From NCBI GenBank assembly GCA_964371355.1, contig CAYJMG010000018.1, forward strand, positions 23,631 to 87,630: a stretch of 64,000 nucleotides of DNA. The letters run 5' to 3'. How positions within the stretch are numbered: the stretch's first letter is position 1; every line of letters begins with the position of its first letter. The position numbers were made by a program, and so were the translations under genes. Shown here piece by piece: positions 14,616 through 23,633 of the stretch. The notes under the pieces were generated by a model. That model had not been told where the DNA came from. It saw nothing but the letters and a program-made list of their open reading frames with translations, and did no database searches. Source of the DNA: JACRBR01 sp964371355 (GTDB lineage Bacteria > Chloroflexota > Dehalococcoidia > DSTF01 > JACRBR01).

Positions 14616-15544
14616 TTGACCTCGATCCGGTGTTCCGCCAGCGAATGACCGATGTCTTCGGCGACGCCGGCCGCGACTGGCTCGCCCGCCTGCCCCAGAT
14701 CCTCGTCGAGTACGCCGCACGCTGGGACATCACCATCGGCCCGCCGCTCGCCCTCAGCTACAACTACGTCGCGCCCGCGACGCGCGCCGATGGCACGCCC
14801 GCGATCTTCAAGTGCGGCGTCGAGCGCGGCCCCGTCGGCTGCGAGATCGCGGCGCTCCGGCACTGGGATGGCGACGGCGCCGTCCGCGTGCTCGAGGCCG
14901 ACCAGCCCGCGGGCGTGTTCCTGCTCGAACGGCTCTCGCCGGGGCGCGAGATCATCACCATCGACGACGCCGAGGCCACGCGTATCGCAGCCCGCCTGAT
15001 GCGCCGGCTGTGGCGGCCGCCACCGGACTCTCACGAGTTCCCCACGCTTTCTGACTGGGGCGACGCGTTCCGCCTTCTGCGTGAACGGCACGACGGCGGC
15101 ACCGGCGACCTGCCCGCGAAGGCCGTCGAGCGAGGGGAGCAGCTGTACTTCGAGCTAGTCGCGTCGCAAACGCAGCCGATCGTCCTGCACGGCGACCTGC
15201 ACCACTGGAACATCCTCTCCGCGCAGCGCGAGCCATGGCTCATCATCGACCCGCACGGCGTCGTCGGCGAGCCCGCGTTCGAGGTGGGCGCCTGGCTGCG
15301 CAATCCCGTCGGCGATCCCGGCGAGCCACACGAAGAGCGCTTCCTGCTGAACCAGCTCGACCCGCAAGCCGTCCTTGACCACCGCCTCCGCATCTTCGCC
15401 GACGAGCTGCGCCTCGACCGCCAGCGGCTCTGCAACTGGGGCATCGCCTTCGCGACGCTGTCCGCCTGTTGGTCCGACGAGTCGAGCCACACCGCCGGCT
15501 GGGAGCAGGCCCTCGCCGTCGCTGGCCTCCTCTCAACCCTCTAA
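14612..15544 (+). CDS. Aminoglycoside/hydroxyurea phosphotransferase-like kinase
   Basis: A 310-residue kinase-fold protein. The catalytic loop VLHGDLHHWNIL and the metal motif in LIIDPHGVVGEPAFEVGAWLRNP match the APH(6)/hydroxyurea kinase family that includes streptomycin 6-kinases. The N-terminal region YNYVAPATRADGTPAIFKCG carries the ATP-binding Lys. Environmental homologues have unknown natural substrates, so streptomycin resistance is possible, not shown. ATG at 14612 overlaps the stop of the preceding methyltransferase (ATGA). Confidence 0.82.
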   Translation: MIDLDPVFRQRMTDVFGDAGRDWLARLPQILVEYAARWDITIGPPLALSYNYVAPATRADGTPAIFKCGVERGPVGCEIAALRHWDGDGAVRVLEADQPAGVFLLERLSPGREIITIDDAEATRIAARLMRRLWRPPPDSHEFPTLSDWGDAFRLLRERHDGGTGDLPAKAVERGEQLYFELVASQTQPIVLHGDLHHWNILSAQREPWLIIDPHGVVGEPAFEVGAWLRNPVGDPGEPHEERFLLNQLDPQAVLDHRLRIFADELRLDRQRLCNWGIAFATLSACWSDESSHTAGWEQALAVAGLLSTL

Positions 15545-15668
15545 CCCGGGCCTCTCCGGCTTCCACGTCCCCTCTCCCACTTCCTTCCCCTTTCCTCCGT
15601 CCTCCTTCGCAAACATCAACGCTCACCCTCATCCACTCCGCACCACCCGCCTGCTATCCTGACCACGT

Positions 15669-17117
15669 ATGACCACCGCCACCGACACCGGCCGCATCGC
15701 CGAGTCCTTCTTCAACGACCGCTACGCCATCGACACCGCCACCGCCTCCGACCTGCTCACCGTGGCGATGTCGCGCGGGGGCGAGTACGCCGAGCTGTTC
15801 TTCGAGCATCGCGAAGGCTCGAACATCACCTTCGAGCAGCAGGCAGTGAAGACCGCCAGCCGCACGACGTCCCAGGGCGTCGGCATCCGTGTCATCCAGG
15901 GCGACGCCATCGGCTACGCATACAGCGAGGACCTCTCGCGCGAGTCCATGCGCCGCGCCGCCGACACGGCCGCCCGCATCGCCAGCCGCGGCGACCGCCC
16001 GACGCCCGTCGATGTCGTGCACTACGAGTCCGCCAGCTACTTCGCGCCCGAGGCCAGCACGGTCAGCGTGCCCGCCGCCGACAAGGTCGACCTGATCCGC
16101 CGCGCCGATGCCGCCGCACGCGCTTACGACAGCGGTATCGTCCGCGCCGACATCAACTTCATCGACGAGCTAAAGCGCGTGATGGTCGTCTCCAGCGACG
16201 GCCGCATTTCCGGCGACGTACAGCCGCTCGTGCGCTTCAACGTCGCCTGCCTCTCCGAACGCGACGGCAGCCGTCAGAGCGCTCGCTGGGGCGGCGGTGG
16301 CCGTATGGGCATGGCCTACTTCGACTCCCACGAGCCGGAGACGCTGGCCCGGGAGGCGGCGCGTCAGGCGACGCTGCTGCAGTCCGCCATCGAGGCGCCC
16401 GCGGGCATGTTTCCGGTGGTGCTGGCGTCCGGCGACAGCGGCATCCTGTTGCACGAAGCCGTCGGCCATGGGCTGGAGGCCGATTTCAACCGCAAGAAGA
16501 CCAGCAACTACACCGACCAACTCGGCAACCTCGTCGCGTCCGAGCTGTGCACCGTCGTCGACGACGGCACCATCCGGGACAGCCGCGGCAGCATCAACAT
16601 CGACGACGAGGGCAACGCGCCCGGCTACAACGTCCTCATCGAGAACGGCATCCTGCAGGGCTACATGCAGGACCGCATGAGCACGAAGCACTTCGGCGTG
16701 CGCGCGACGGGCAACGGCCGCCGCCAGTCGTTCCGGCACCACCCGATGCCCCGCATGACGAACACCTACATGCTCGCGGGGCAGTCGGCGCCGGAGGACA
16801 TCATCGGCTCGGTCGGCCGCGGCATCTACTGCGTCGCCTTCAACGGCGGGCAGGTCGATATCACCAACGGCGACTTCGTCTTCAGCGTCACCGAGGGCTA
16901 CCTCATCGAGGACGGCAAGGTGACGGCGCCCATCCGCAACGTGAACCTCATCGGCAACGGGCCCGACGTGCTGCGCAAGGTCACGGCCGTCGGCAACGAC
17001 TTCAAGCTCAGCGACGGCCGCTGGACCTGCGGCAAGGAAGGCCAGTCCGTCCCCGTCGGCGTCGGCATCCCGACGATCCTCATCAGCAGCATGACCGTCG
17101 GAGGAACGGCGGTATAA
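15669..17117 (+). CDS. tldD: TldD metalloprotease subunit
   Basis: A 482-residue TldD homologue of full length. The zinc motif HEAVGH (HExxxH, residues 262-267) is intact and the C-terminal half carries the conserved GNGRRQSFRHHPMPRMTNTY and YCVAFNGGQVDITNGDFVFSV stretches. TldD forms the active heterodimer with TldE/PmbA, which removes leader peptides or degrades unfolded peptides, including microcin precursors. The tldE gene lies 333 bases downstream with a tiny membrane-protein gene between them. Confidence 0.93.
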   Translation: MTTATDTGRIAESFFNDRYAIDTATASDLLTVAMSRGGEYAELFFEHREGSNITFEQQAVKTASRTTSQGVGIRVIQGDAIGYAYSEDLSRESMRRAADTAARIASRGDRPTPVDVVHYESASYFAPEASTVSVPAADKVDLIRRADAAARAYDSGIVRADINFIDELKRVMVVSSDGRISGDVQPLVRFNVACLSERDGSRQSARWGGGGRMGMAYFDSHEPETLAREAARQATLLQSAIEAPAGMFPVVLASGDSGILLHEAVGHGLEADFNRKKTSNYTDQLGNLVASELCTVVDDGTIRDSRGSINIDDEGNAPGYNVLIENGILQGYMQDRMSTKHFGVRATGNGRRQSFRHHPMPRMTNTYMLAGQSAPEDIIGSVGRGIYCVAFNGGQVDITNGDFVFSVTEGYLIEDGKVTAPIRNVNLIGNGPDVLRKVTAVGNDFKLSDGRWTCGKEGQSVPVGVGIPTILISSMTVGGTAV

Positions 17118-17194
17118 ACACAGGTGGTGGAGCGCGGGCGCCGTCGCCCGCGAGTGGCAGGCAGCAGAATCCCGACCCGGAAAGGAATCACATC

Positions 17195-17293
17195 ATGAAG
17201 AAGCTCATCATCATCGCAGTCGTCCTCGGCCTGGCGTACTTCGCCTTCTCCAAGCTCACGTCCTCGAAGGAAGAGCACGAGTTCGGCGGCTAG
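17195..17293 (+). CDS. Tiny single-pass membrane protein between tldD and tldE
   Basis: A 32-residue open frame: Met-Lys-Lys start, a hydrophobic helix (LIIIAVVLGLAYFAF), then SKLTSSKEEHEFGG. AAAGGA lies 8 bases before the ATG, and the coding stretch is free of the repeats that fill the flanks, so it is probably translated. It has a basic N-terminus, one membrane span and a hydrophilic acidic tail. A peptide substrate or regulator for TldD/TldE is an attractive idea given its position, but there is no direct evidence. Confidence 0.6.
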   Translation: MKKLIIIAVVLGLAYFAFSKLTSSKEEHEFGG

Positions 17294-17296
17294 CAA

Positions 17297-17444
17297 GTGC
17301 GTCAGCGCGTCAGCGCATCAGTAGGAGAGGTGGCCCGCGTGACAGGCTGTCCGGCGATCGACTACACAGTGCGGTCTGCGTAGGAGGCACCTGACGCGCT
17401 GACGAACTGACACACCAAGCCACTGAGACACTGACACACTGGGA
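17297..17444. repeat. CACTGACG/GCGTCAGC short repeats
   Basis: The gap before tldE holds GCGTCAGCGCGTCAGCGC at its start and a run of ACTGACACAC/CACTGAGACA words at its end, near 17391-17444. The words on the two sides are roughly complementary. No promoter stands out. Confidence 0.5.
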
Positions 17445-17450
17445 CACTCC

Positions 17451-18803
17451 GTGAACGAAGACCTCCGCAGCATCGCCAGCGATATCGTCGAGAAGGCGCG
17501 GCGCCTTGGCGCGGATGAGGCTGACGCCTACATCCGGTCTGGCGTCGAGTCGACGGTAAGCGTGCGCAAGCAGGAGATCGAGAAGCTGTTCGAGGCCGGC
17601 TCGCGCTCCGTGTCGATCCGCGTCATCAAGGAGAAGCGCACCGCGGTGTGCAATACCTCCGACTTCACGCCGAAGGCGCTCGATGAGATGGTGCGCACCG
17701 CCGTCGAGCTGGCAGCCATCAGCGAGCCTGACGAGTACGCCGGCCTCCCCGCGAGGGAGGACCTCGCGACCGACTTCGGCGCCGGCCTCCAGCTCTACGA
17801 CGAGCGCATCGAGTCGCTCACCGTCGACGAGATGAAGGACATCGTCCTCCGCGCCGAGCAGGCGGCGTTCGACTTCGACAAGCGCATCACCAACAGCGAG
17901 GGCGCGGAGTTCGGCGCCGAGCGCGGCGAGACGGTCCTGGCGAACACGCTCGGCTTCTGCGCCAGCTTCCCGTACACCGCCGCCTCGTTCGCGGTCTCGA
18001 TCCTGGCCGACGAACAGGGCGGCAAGAAGCAGAGCGACTACTGGTTCAGCGCCGAGCGAATGTTCCACCGCCTCGAGCGCCCCGAGGACGTGGGCCGGCG
18101 GGCCGCCGCGCGCGTCATCCGCAAGCTGGGCGGCCGCAAGGTGAAGACGCGCGAGGTACCCGTCGTGTTCGAGCCGGGCGCGACCGGCTCCCTCATGGGC
18201 ATCGTCGCCGGGGCGGCTTCGGGCGAGGCGCTGTTCAAGCGCTCGACCTTTCTCACCGACCTCGAGGGCAACGACGTCGCCTCCCCGCTCGTGACCATCG
18301 TCGACGACGCGACACTGCCCGGCCAGCTCGGCTCGCGCCCGTTCGACGGCGAGGGCGTCGGGCGCCGCAAGAACGTGCTCTTCGAGCGCGGCGCCTTCCG
18401 CATGTTCCTCTTCGACAGCTACTACGCCCGCCGCATGGGCCGCCGCACGACTGGCAGCGCCGCCCGCATGGGCGACAGCATCGGCGTCGGGACGGGCAAC
18501 CTGATCTGGGAGCCTGGCGACCGCGACCCCGCCGAGATCCTGGCCGAGGTGGAGGAAGGCCTCTACCTCACCGGCCTCATGGGCTTCGGCGTAAACCCCA
18601 CGACCGGCGACATCTCGAAGGGCGCGCACGGCATCTGGATCGAGGACGGCAAGCTGGCGTATCCGGTCGAGGAGATCAACGTCTCCGGCAACCTCAAGGA
18701 CATCCTCCGCAAAGTCGACGCCGTCGGCAGCGACCTCGAGTGGCGCGGCGGCAGCGCCACCCCCACGATCCGCGTCTCGAAGCTGATGGTGACGGGGCTG
18801 TAG
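17451..18803 (+). CDS. tldE: TldE/PmbA protease subunit
   Basis: A 450-residue TldE/PmbA homologue. It shows the family N-terminus with an alternating-charge helix (EDLRSIASDIVEKARRLGADEADAYI), the middle REVPVVFEPGATGSLMG segment, and the C-terminal LYLTGLMGFGVNPTTGDISKGAHGIWIEDG typical of PmbA. The HExxxH motif of TldD is absent, as expected for this non-catalytic partner. It works with the TldD encoded upstream. GTG start at 17451. Confidence 0.93.
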   Translation: MNEDLRSIASDIVEKARRLGADEADAYIRSGVESTVSVRKQEIEKLFEAGSRSVSIRVIKEKRTAVCNTSDFTPKALDEMVRTAVELAAISEPDEYAGLPAREDLATDFGAGLQLYDERIESLTVDEMKDIVLRAEQAAFDFDKRITNSEGAEFGAERGETVLANTLGFCASFPYTAASFAVSILADEQGGKKQSDYWFSAERMFHRLERPEDVGRRAAARVIRKLGGRKVKTREVPVVFEPGATGSLMGIVAGAASGEALFKRSTFLTDLEGNDVASPLVTIVDDATLPGQLGSRPFDGEGVGRRKNVLFERGAFRMFLFDSYYARRMGRRTTGSAARMGDSIGVGTGNLIWEPGDRDPAEILAEVEEGLYLTGLMGFGVNPTTGDISKGAHGIWIEDGKLAYPVEEINVSGNLKDILRKVDAVGSDLEWRGGSATPTIRVSKLMVTGL

Positions 18804-18812
18804 GCCAGTAGC

Positions 18813-19202
18813 CTACTTCTTCACTTTCCCCTTCGCCTCGACCTCTTTCACCATGTGCCGCACGACCTTCTTGATCAGCGGGAGCGGCATCGGCTTGTCG
18901 TGCGGGAACCGGACCGTACCCTTCGAGGTCTCGTACTTCGCGAACTCCTTCGCGAACGCCTCCGCCGGCACCGGGTACAGGCCGATGTGGCGCGCGTATC
19001 CGGCGAAGTACACCAGCGCCCGCCCGTGCAGCTTGTACGCCGGTATTCGGTAGGCGATGCTCTCCTCGGCGTCCGGCGCCACGTCGCGGATCGCCTGACG
19101 GACCTGCCGCAGTCCGTCCTGCACGTCCTTCGGGAACCCCGCGATGTACGCGTCGACTGGTGACGCCCCCTTCTTCGAGACAGCCAGAGCAGTCTTCTTC
19201 AT
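18813..19202 (-). CDS. DUF1801 (YdhG/CyaY-like) protein
   Basis: A 129-residue DUF1801 protein: SPVDAYIAGFPKDVQDGLRQVRQAI, then EESIAYRIPAYKLHGRALVYFAGYARHIGLYPVP, then a Lys-rich C-terminus. Family members share the frataxin-like fold of YdhG, for which an iron-chaperone role has been proposed; function here is unknown. ATG at 19202 preceded by GAGGTG. A second DUF1801 gene is at 26857-27213. Confidence 0.82.
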   Translation of the reverse strand: MKKTALAVSKKGASPVDAYIAGFPKDVQDGLRQVRQAIRDVAPDAEESIAYRIPAYKLHGRALVYFAGYARHIGLYPVPAEAFAKEFAKYETSKGTVRFPHDKPMPLPLIKKVVRHMVKEVEAKGKVKK

Positions 19203-19235
19203 CACATCACCTCACTCCTTCGGCAAAAGCGGCGG

Positions 19236-20057
19236 CTACAGCGGCGACCAGTATCGCCGGCCCTCGCCCGTGAGCACGCGCCCGAACGTCAACCCCGGAA
19301 AGTGGCTGGCGCCGACCAGCGCGCCGCTGCTCTCCGCCTCCCGCGCCATCGCCTCCTGCCCCGCACGCGCCAGCGCCGGATCGACGTCGCCCGCGCCCGA
19401 CCACTCCGTCTCGGAAAGCTGGGCCGGGCAGCTCGCGCCATCGCCCAGAATGAACGCCCGCGCCGTACCCGACGACACGACGACGCCCGCGTGCCCCGGC
19501 GTGTGGCCCGGCATCCAGTACACGTCGACGCCCGGCGCCAGTGACGCGCCGCCGTCCGCGGCCTCGAACCGCGGCGCCACGGCCGCGAAGATGTCACGCC
19601 GCGCGATCTGCTGCGGCGGCAGCTCGCCGCTCCAGTATGTCTGCTCCGCGCTTGTCCAACGATAGGTCGCGTTGGGGAACGCGATCTGCAGTTGCTTATC
19701 CTCGTCACGCAGCGCCGCGCTGCCGCAGTGGTCGGCATGCAGGTGCGTGATGAACACGACGTCTATGTCCTCCGGCCGCACGCCCGCCGCCGCCAGCTCG
19801 CCCATCAGGTCGCCACCCCGGTACGTCCCCGCCTTCAGCGGCCCCAGCCCGGTGTCGATCAACACCCGCCGGTCGCCGCTGCGGATCACGAAGCAGGTGA
19901 ACGGGAACGTCAGGTTGCCCTCGTCGTCCAGCAGCGCCCTGTGCGGCTCCCACGTCTCGGGCGTCGAGGCGGGGAAGTACTCGCTCCCCTTCAGCTTCGC
20001 CTCGCCGTCCGACACAACCGTGATCTCGATCTCACCTACGCGAAAGACGTTCGCCAT
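19236..20057 (-). CDS. Metallo-beta-lactamase-fold hydrolase (lactonase-like)
   Basis: A 273-residue MBL-fold enzyme. Metal motif HLHADH in VFITHLHADHCG (near residue 102), further ligands in MPGHTPGHAG and ILGDGASC, and a final His in GASHFPG. The order FTCFVIRSGDRRVLIDTGLGP before the motif resembles the AHL-lactonase/phosphotriesterase-like MBL group. The start at 20057 is chosen because GGGAGG lies 4 bases before it. It shares only the fold with the MBL protein at 4181-4873. Confidence 0.85.
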   Translation of the reverse strand: MANVFRVGEIEITVVSDGEAKLKGSEYFPASTPETWEPHRALLDDEGNLTFPFTCFVIRSGDRRVLIDTGLGPLKAGTYRGGDLMGELAAAGVRPEDIDVVFITHLHADHCGSAALRDEDKQLQIAFPNATYRWTSAEQTYWSGELPPQQIARRDIFAAVAPRFEAADGGASLAPGVDVYWMPGHTPGHAGVVVSSGTARAFILGDGASCPAQLSETEWSGAGDVDPALARAGQEAMAREAESSGALVGASHFPGLTFGRVLTGEGRRYWSPL

Positions 20058-20152
20058 CAGACCTCCCGACGCCGGCGACAGCAAAGGCCGGAAACCGGCC
20101 TCATTCTCCATCAAGGATTCGTTACAGACGAACGCCGCCGCGCGCCGCGCGC

Positions 20153-20977
20153 CTACGCCTCGGCGATGCCCGCCAGCAGGTTGCCCAGCTTCCGGTACAC
20201 GTCCGGGTTGAAGGCCATGCCGATGTGCGTCGCCGTCACTTCATGATTGAGCTTCGGCTCGTCCTCCATGCACACCCGCCAGTCGACCACGCCGTCGCAC
20301 TTCGAATAGATCGCGTCGCGGTCGAAGCCGTGCGGCTGCACCTCATCACGCATCGTGGCCACGAACTCGCACGAACATTGCGGCGTGAAGCACTTGCTGG
20401 TGACCTCCCGCCGCCGCTTCCGCTCGCCGACTATGTTCGAACGCACGAAGTTCGCGACGGAAAGCACCATCGGGTGGGCCGAGACGCGGCGGAACGGCGA
20501 GCCCATCGTGATCACGTGCTTCACCAGTGACGGAGCCCGGTACGCCGCCCCACGCGCCAGCATCCCGCCCAGCGAGTGGCCGACGATGGTGACCTCCTTG
20601 CCCGTCTCCTGGTGCGCCTGGTGCACCGTCATCAGCAGCCGCTGCGTCAGGATCTCCGGGCAGTCCACGTTGCGCCCGATGCCGCTGAAGTACGGCCGGT
20701 AGCCGATGCGGCGGAGCCACAGGTACAGCTCCGTGAGGTAGCGGTCGTCGCCCAGGAACCCCGGCACCACGACGACGGGCTCGCCGTGGCCGCGCGGCAC
20801 GCCGAAGCCGTAGTACACCGGCGACAAGTGCAGCGAAAGCCAGTCGACGGGGAAGAGGGCCTCGACCCAGATCGGGCGCGACGTAGGCTCATAGCCGCCC
20901 AGATCGATATCGCCCGGTACGGCGTTCTCGAGGCCGCCGCCGTTACTGCCAAAGAAGCTACCCGCCGATAGAGCCAT
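20153..20977 (-). CDS. Alpha/beta hydrolase, triacylglycerol-lipase-like
   Basis: A 274-residue alpha/beta hydrolase. The nucleophile elbow is GHSLGG (VTIVGHSLGGMLARG, near residue 142), with an oxyanion motif EPVVVVPGFLGDDRYL upstream and a C-terminal THIGM His. A Cys cluster (KCFTPQCSCEF) lies in the lid region, suggesting a disulfide or metal site. There is no signal peptide. It lies divergent from the wax-ester synthase gene, and both may handle storage lipids. Confidence 0.8.
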   Translation of the reverse strand: MALSAGSFFGSNGGGLENAVPGDIDLGGYEPTSRPIWVEALFPVDWLSLHLSPVYYGFGVPRGHGEPVVVVPGFLGDDRYLTELYLWLRRIGYRPYFSGIGRNVDCPEILTQRLLMTVHQAHQETGKEVTIVGHSLGGMLARGAAYRAPSLVKHVITMGSPFRRVSAHPMVLSVANFVRSNIVGERKRRREVTSKCFTPQCSCEFVATMRDEVQPHGFDRDAIYSKCDGVVDWRVCMEDEPKLNHEVTATHIGMAFNPDVYRKLGNLLAGIAEA

Positions 20978-21115
20978 GCTACCTGCCGATATGCTTAATG
21001 CCGGGCATCATACATAATGCCCCTGGGCCTCTTCCGTATCAGCGGCCCCGGGGCACCCTCTGATATTCTCGCAGAATGTTAGCCTTCCGGTAATGCCGTC
21101 CGGAATTGACGGGAG

Positions 21116-21121
21116 TATAAT
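21116..21121 (+). promoter_or_regulatory. TATAAT -10 box before wax-ester synthase
   Basis: A perfect TATAAT, 53 bases before the synthase ATG, in a relatively AT-rich stretch. No -35 at standard spacing is clear; TTGACG lies too close. A GGGCAT/ATGCCC inverted repeat (21003-21022) lies upstream in the same divergent region. Confidence 0.35.
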
Positions 21122-21174
21122 CGCCACGAGGGCACATCGTCCACGCACGCGACGGCGCAGGAGAGCGGTCAGGC

Positions 21175-22689
21175 ATGTCGGATGACGTCAAATTGACACG
21201 GCGTATGAGCGCCGAGGACGCCTGGTTTCTCTATTTCGAGAGACCTGACGCCCCGTTGCACATCGGCTCCGTCGGCATCTTCGAGGGCACGGTGCCGCTT
21301 GACGAGCTGTACAAGAGCATGGCGGCGCGGATGCACCTCATCCCGCGCTATCGCCAGCGCGCGGTTATGCCTCCGCTCTTTGCCGGTCACCCTACGTGGG
21401 AAGACGACCCCGCGTTCTCGCTCGACCGTCACCTGCGCGCGATCCAGGCGCCACCCGGCGCGACCGATCGCGACATCCGTCAGATCGCCTGCGACATCTT
21501 CGCGCCGATGCTGCCCCGCGACCGCCCCCTCTGGGACATCACACTCGTACACGGCCTCGAAGGCGACCGCACGGCGTTCGTCAGCCGCGTCCACCACTGC
21601 CTCGTCGACGGCGTCTCCGGTATCGAGCTGCTGCTGGCCGTCCTCGACCTCACGCCCCACCCGGAGCCCACGCCTGCGCCGGCCGAGCCCTGGCGGCCCA
21701 GTCCCGTGCCGGACCCGCTGACCTCGTGGGCCGATGCGACCTTCGAGCAGTGGGGCAAGAACATGCGTGCCGTCACGGAGTTCCAGAACAACCTGCTGGA
21801 CCCGCGCGGCCAGATGCGCGCGATGACCGACTTCACCCGCGCCATGCAGACCGTGCTCCCAAACCTGCGGCCGCCCACCCACACGCCGTGGAACAAGCCC
21901 ATCGGCGGCCGTCGCGAGGTCGCATGGACCAGCATGTCGTTCCAGGAGGTGCGCGGCATCCGCAGCGCCATCGGCGGCACCGTCAACGACGTGATGCTCA
22001 CCATCCTCGGCGGCGCGCTGGGCCGCTACCTGCGCGGCCACGCCGTGAACACCGACGGCATGCGCGTCCGCCTCATGATCCCCGTCAACGTGCGCAGCGA
22101 CGACCAGAAGGGCTCGCTGGGCAACCGCGTCTCGATGATGCTGCCCAACATCCCCGTCGGCATCGACGATCCCGTCCAGCGTCTCGAGGCCGTGCGCGGC
22201 GAGATGGAGACGCTGAAGGCCCGCAACCAGGCCGACGCCTTCGAGTCGCTGCGCCGGCTCAGCGAGAATGCGCCCGCCGTCTACCACGTGCTCGCCGGCA
22301 TGGGCGGCGTCCCGCCAGGGGGTGCCAACCTCGTCTGCACCAACGTGCCCGGCCCGATGATCCCGCTGTACAGCGTCGGTCACCGCATGATGGCCCACTA
22401 CCCCATGGTGCCGCTCGCCGGCGACATGGGCCTCGGCGTCGGCATCACCAGCTTCGACAAAGCCCTCTATCTCGGTGTCATGTGCGACCCCAACATCGTC
22501 GGCGACATCGAAGCCATCGGAGAGCTGTGCGCCGACGAGTTCCGCCGCCTGCGCGAGGCTGCAGGTGTCCCCGTCGACGACCTGCCCCAGATCGGCGCCC
22601 GCCCCCGCCGCAACGGCGCCCCCGGCAACGGCGCCCAGGCGGAGTCCCCGGCAGCAGAGCCGGTCCAGGCCGCGCAGACAGCCGGTTAG
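21175..22689 (+). CDS. Wax ester synthase / diacylglycerol acyltransferase
   Basis: A 504-residue WS/DGAT enzyme. The catalytic HHxxxDG motif is HHCLVDG (residues 140-146). It makes wax esters or triacylglycerols from acyl-CoA and an alcohol or diacylglycerol, feeding lipid-storage bodies. The N-terminus (MSAEDAWFLYFERPDAPLHIG) and the VNDVMLTILGGALGRYL and NVPGP blocks are all typical. The C-terminal 40 residues are Ala/Pro/Gln-rich and of low complexity. A divergent lipase gene suggests a storage/mobilisation pair. Confidence 0.93.
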   Translation: MSDDVKLTRRMSAEDAWFLYFERPDAPLHIGSVGIFEGTVPLDELYKSMAARMHLIPRYRQRAVMPPLFAGHPTWEDDPAFSLDRHLRAIQAPPGATDRDIRQIACDIFAPMLPRDRPLWDITLVHGLEGDRTAFVSRVHHCLVDGVSGIELLLAVLDLTPHPEPTPAPAEPWRPSPVPDPLTSWADATFEQWGKNMRAVTEFQNNLLDPRGQMRAMTDFTRAMQTVLPNLRPPTHTPWNKPIGGRREVAWTSMSFQEVRGIRSAIGGTVNDVMLTILGGALGRYLRGHAVNTDGMRVRLMIPVNVRSDDQKGSLGNRVSMMLPNIPVGIDDPVQRLEAVRGEMETLKARNQADAFESLRRLSENAPAVYHVLAGMGGVPPGGANLVCTNVPGPMIPLYSVGHRMMAHYPMVPLAGDMGLGVGITSFDKALYLGVMCDPNIVGDIEAIGELCADEFRRLREAAGVPVDDLPQIGARPRRNGAPGNGAQAESPAAEPVQAAQTAG

Positions 22690-22763
22690 CCCCCCGCCCC
22701 CAGCTCTCGATTGTGAGGCCCTGGCCAACTTGCTGGTTCGCGTCGCCACCCCCAAACGAACGA

Positions 22764-22785
22764 GGGCGGAGCTTCCGCTCCGCCC
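22764..22785. terminator. Bidirectional hairpin between convergent genes
   Basis: A perfect 9-bp stem (GGGCGGAGC 22764-22772, complement 22777-22785) with a TTCC loop and a short TT, placed between the converging wax-ester synthase and GNAT genes. Confidence 0.6.
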
Positions 22786-22835
22786 TTCGACCATCTCGCC
22801 GGTGACACGGCTAACAAGCTGACCTGCTGACAAGC

Positions 22836-23414
22836 TCAGTCGTTAAACCCGTCGATGTCGTACGACATGATCAGCATGTCGTGCGTCCGGCCCTCCGCAT
22901 CGACGACGTGGTCCGCCAGCAGCGCTTCCGGCGTGAAGCCGATGCGCTCGAACGCGCCCCGCGCGGCCTTCTGGTCGGCCACCATGTTCGCCGTCAGCTT
23001 CTTCAGCCCCAGGTCCTTCGCCACCTGGAACATCTCCTCCACCAGCAGCGACCCCAGGCGCATGCCCCGGTAGTCCGTGCCCACCTGCGTCCGGATCTCG
23101 CCCACGTGCCGGGTCCACAGCGCCTCGTTGTGGTGCAGCGTCGCATAGCCGGCCATCATGTCGCCGTCGCACGCCAGCACCGTCACGGACTTGCCGTTCT
23201 CGATGCCCTGCACCCACTCCTCCACGTTGCCGCGGTCAGTGATGTCGCGCCGCAGGAACAGCAGGTCCTTCTTGGGCAGCGCCCGCGCGAAGACCATCAC
23301 GCGCTCGATGTCCTCGCGGTCCATCAGCCGCAGGTTCAGAGTCTTGCCGTTGGGAAGCCGGACCTCGCGCGGGTACGAGCGCTTCAAGCTGGGAGCCTGC
23401 AACTCGGTCGTCAT
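22836..23414 (-). CDS. GNAT-family N-acetyltransferase
   Basis: A 192-residue GNAT protein. The acetyl-CoA binding loop is seen in VGTDYRGMRLGSLLVEEMF (motif Q/RxxGxG/A in the form RGMRLG), followed by LKKLTANMVADQKAARGAFERIGFTPEALL, the usual C-terminal strand-helix. The start at 23414 is supported by GGAAGGAG. The acceptor substrate is unknown; a protein-lysine or small amine is possible. Confidence 0.8.
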   Translation of the reverse strand: MTTELQAPSLKRSYPREVRLPNGKTLNLRLMDREDIERVMVFARALPKKDLLFLRRDITDRGNVEEWVQGIENGKSVTVLACDGDMMAGYATLHHNEALWTRHVGEIRTQVGTDYRGMRLGSLLVEEMFQVAKDLGLKKLTANMVADQKAARGAFERIGFTPEALLADHVVDAEGRTHDMLIMSYDIDGFND

Positions 23415-23546
23415 GGCCACTCCTTCCCTGGGTGCCGGGTTTCGCCCTGGCGGCGAGTCCGATCCTATCACAGCTTCGGGTCGAATGGGCAGCCCCATCC
23501 GTGACAAGCGAGTGAATCGCCGGAATGAGCCGCAATCGGACTCCGG

Positions 23547-23617
23547 AATGGGACGAATGTAACCCCACGGCCGGTACGTCTTCGCCACACTCTCGCGTGG
23601 CCTCCCGCCGATACTCA
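23547..23617 (+). promoter_or_regulatory. Duplicated upstream element, copy 1
   Basis: AATGGGACGAATGT (23547-23560) and GATACTCA (23610-23617) precede the first CxxC membrane-protein gene. The same two words in the same order precede the second one at 23976-24046, 87-91 and 24-28 bases before each start. GATACT could act as a -10 element. Confidence 0.5.
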
Positions 23618-23633
23618 TCGCGAAGGAGGGCAC

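Noticed and set aside
21106..21121. TTGACG as -35 for the TATAAT box
   Set aside because: Spacing is only four bases, far from the 16-18 required.
21169..22833. A 554-codon minus-strand open frame
   Set aside because: Antisense shadow of the wax-ester synthase, which has the HHxxxDG motif and expected length.
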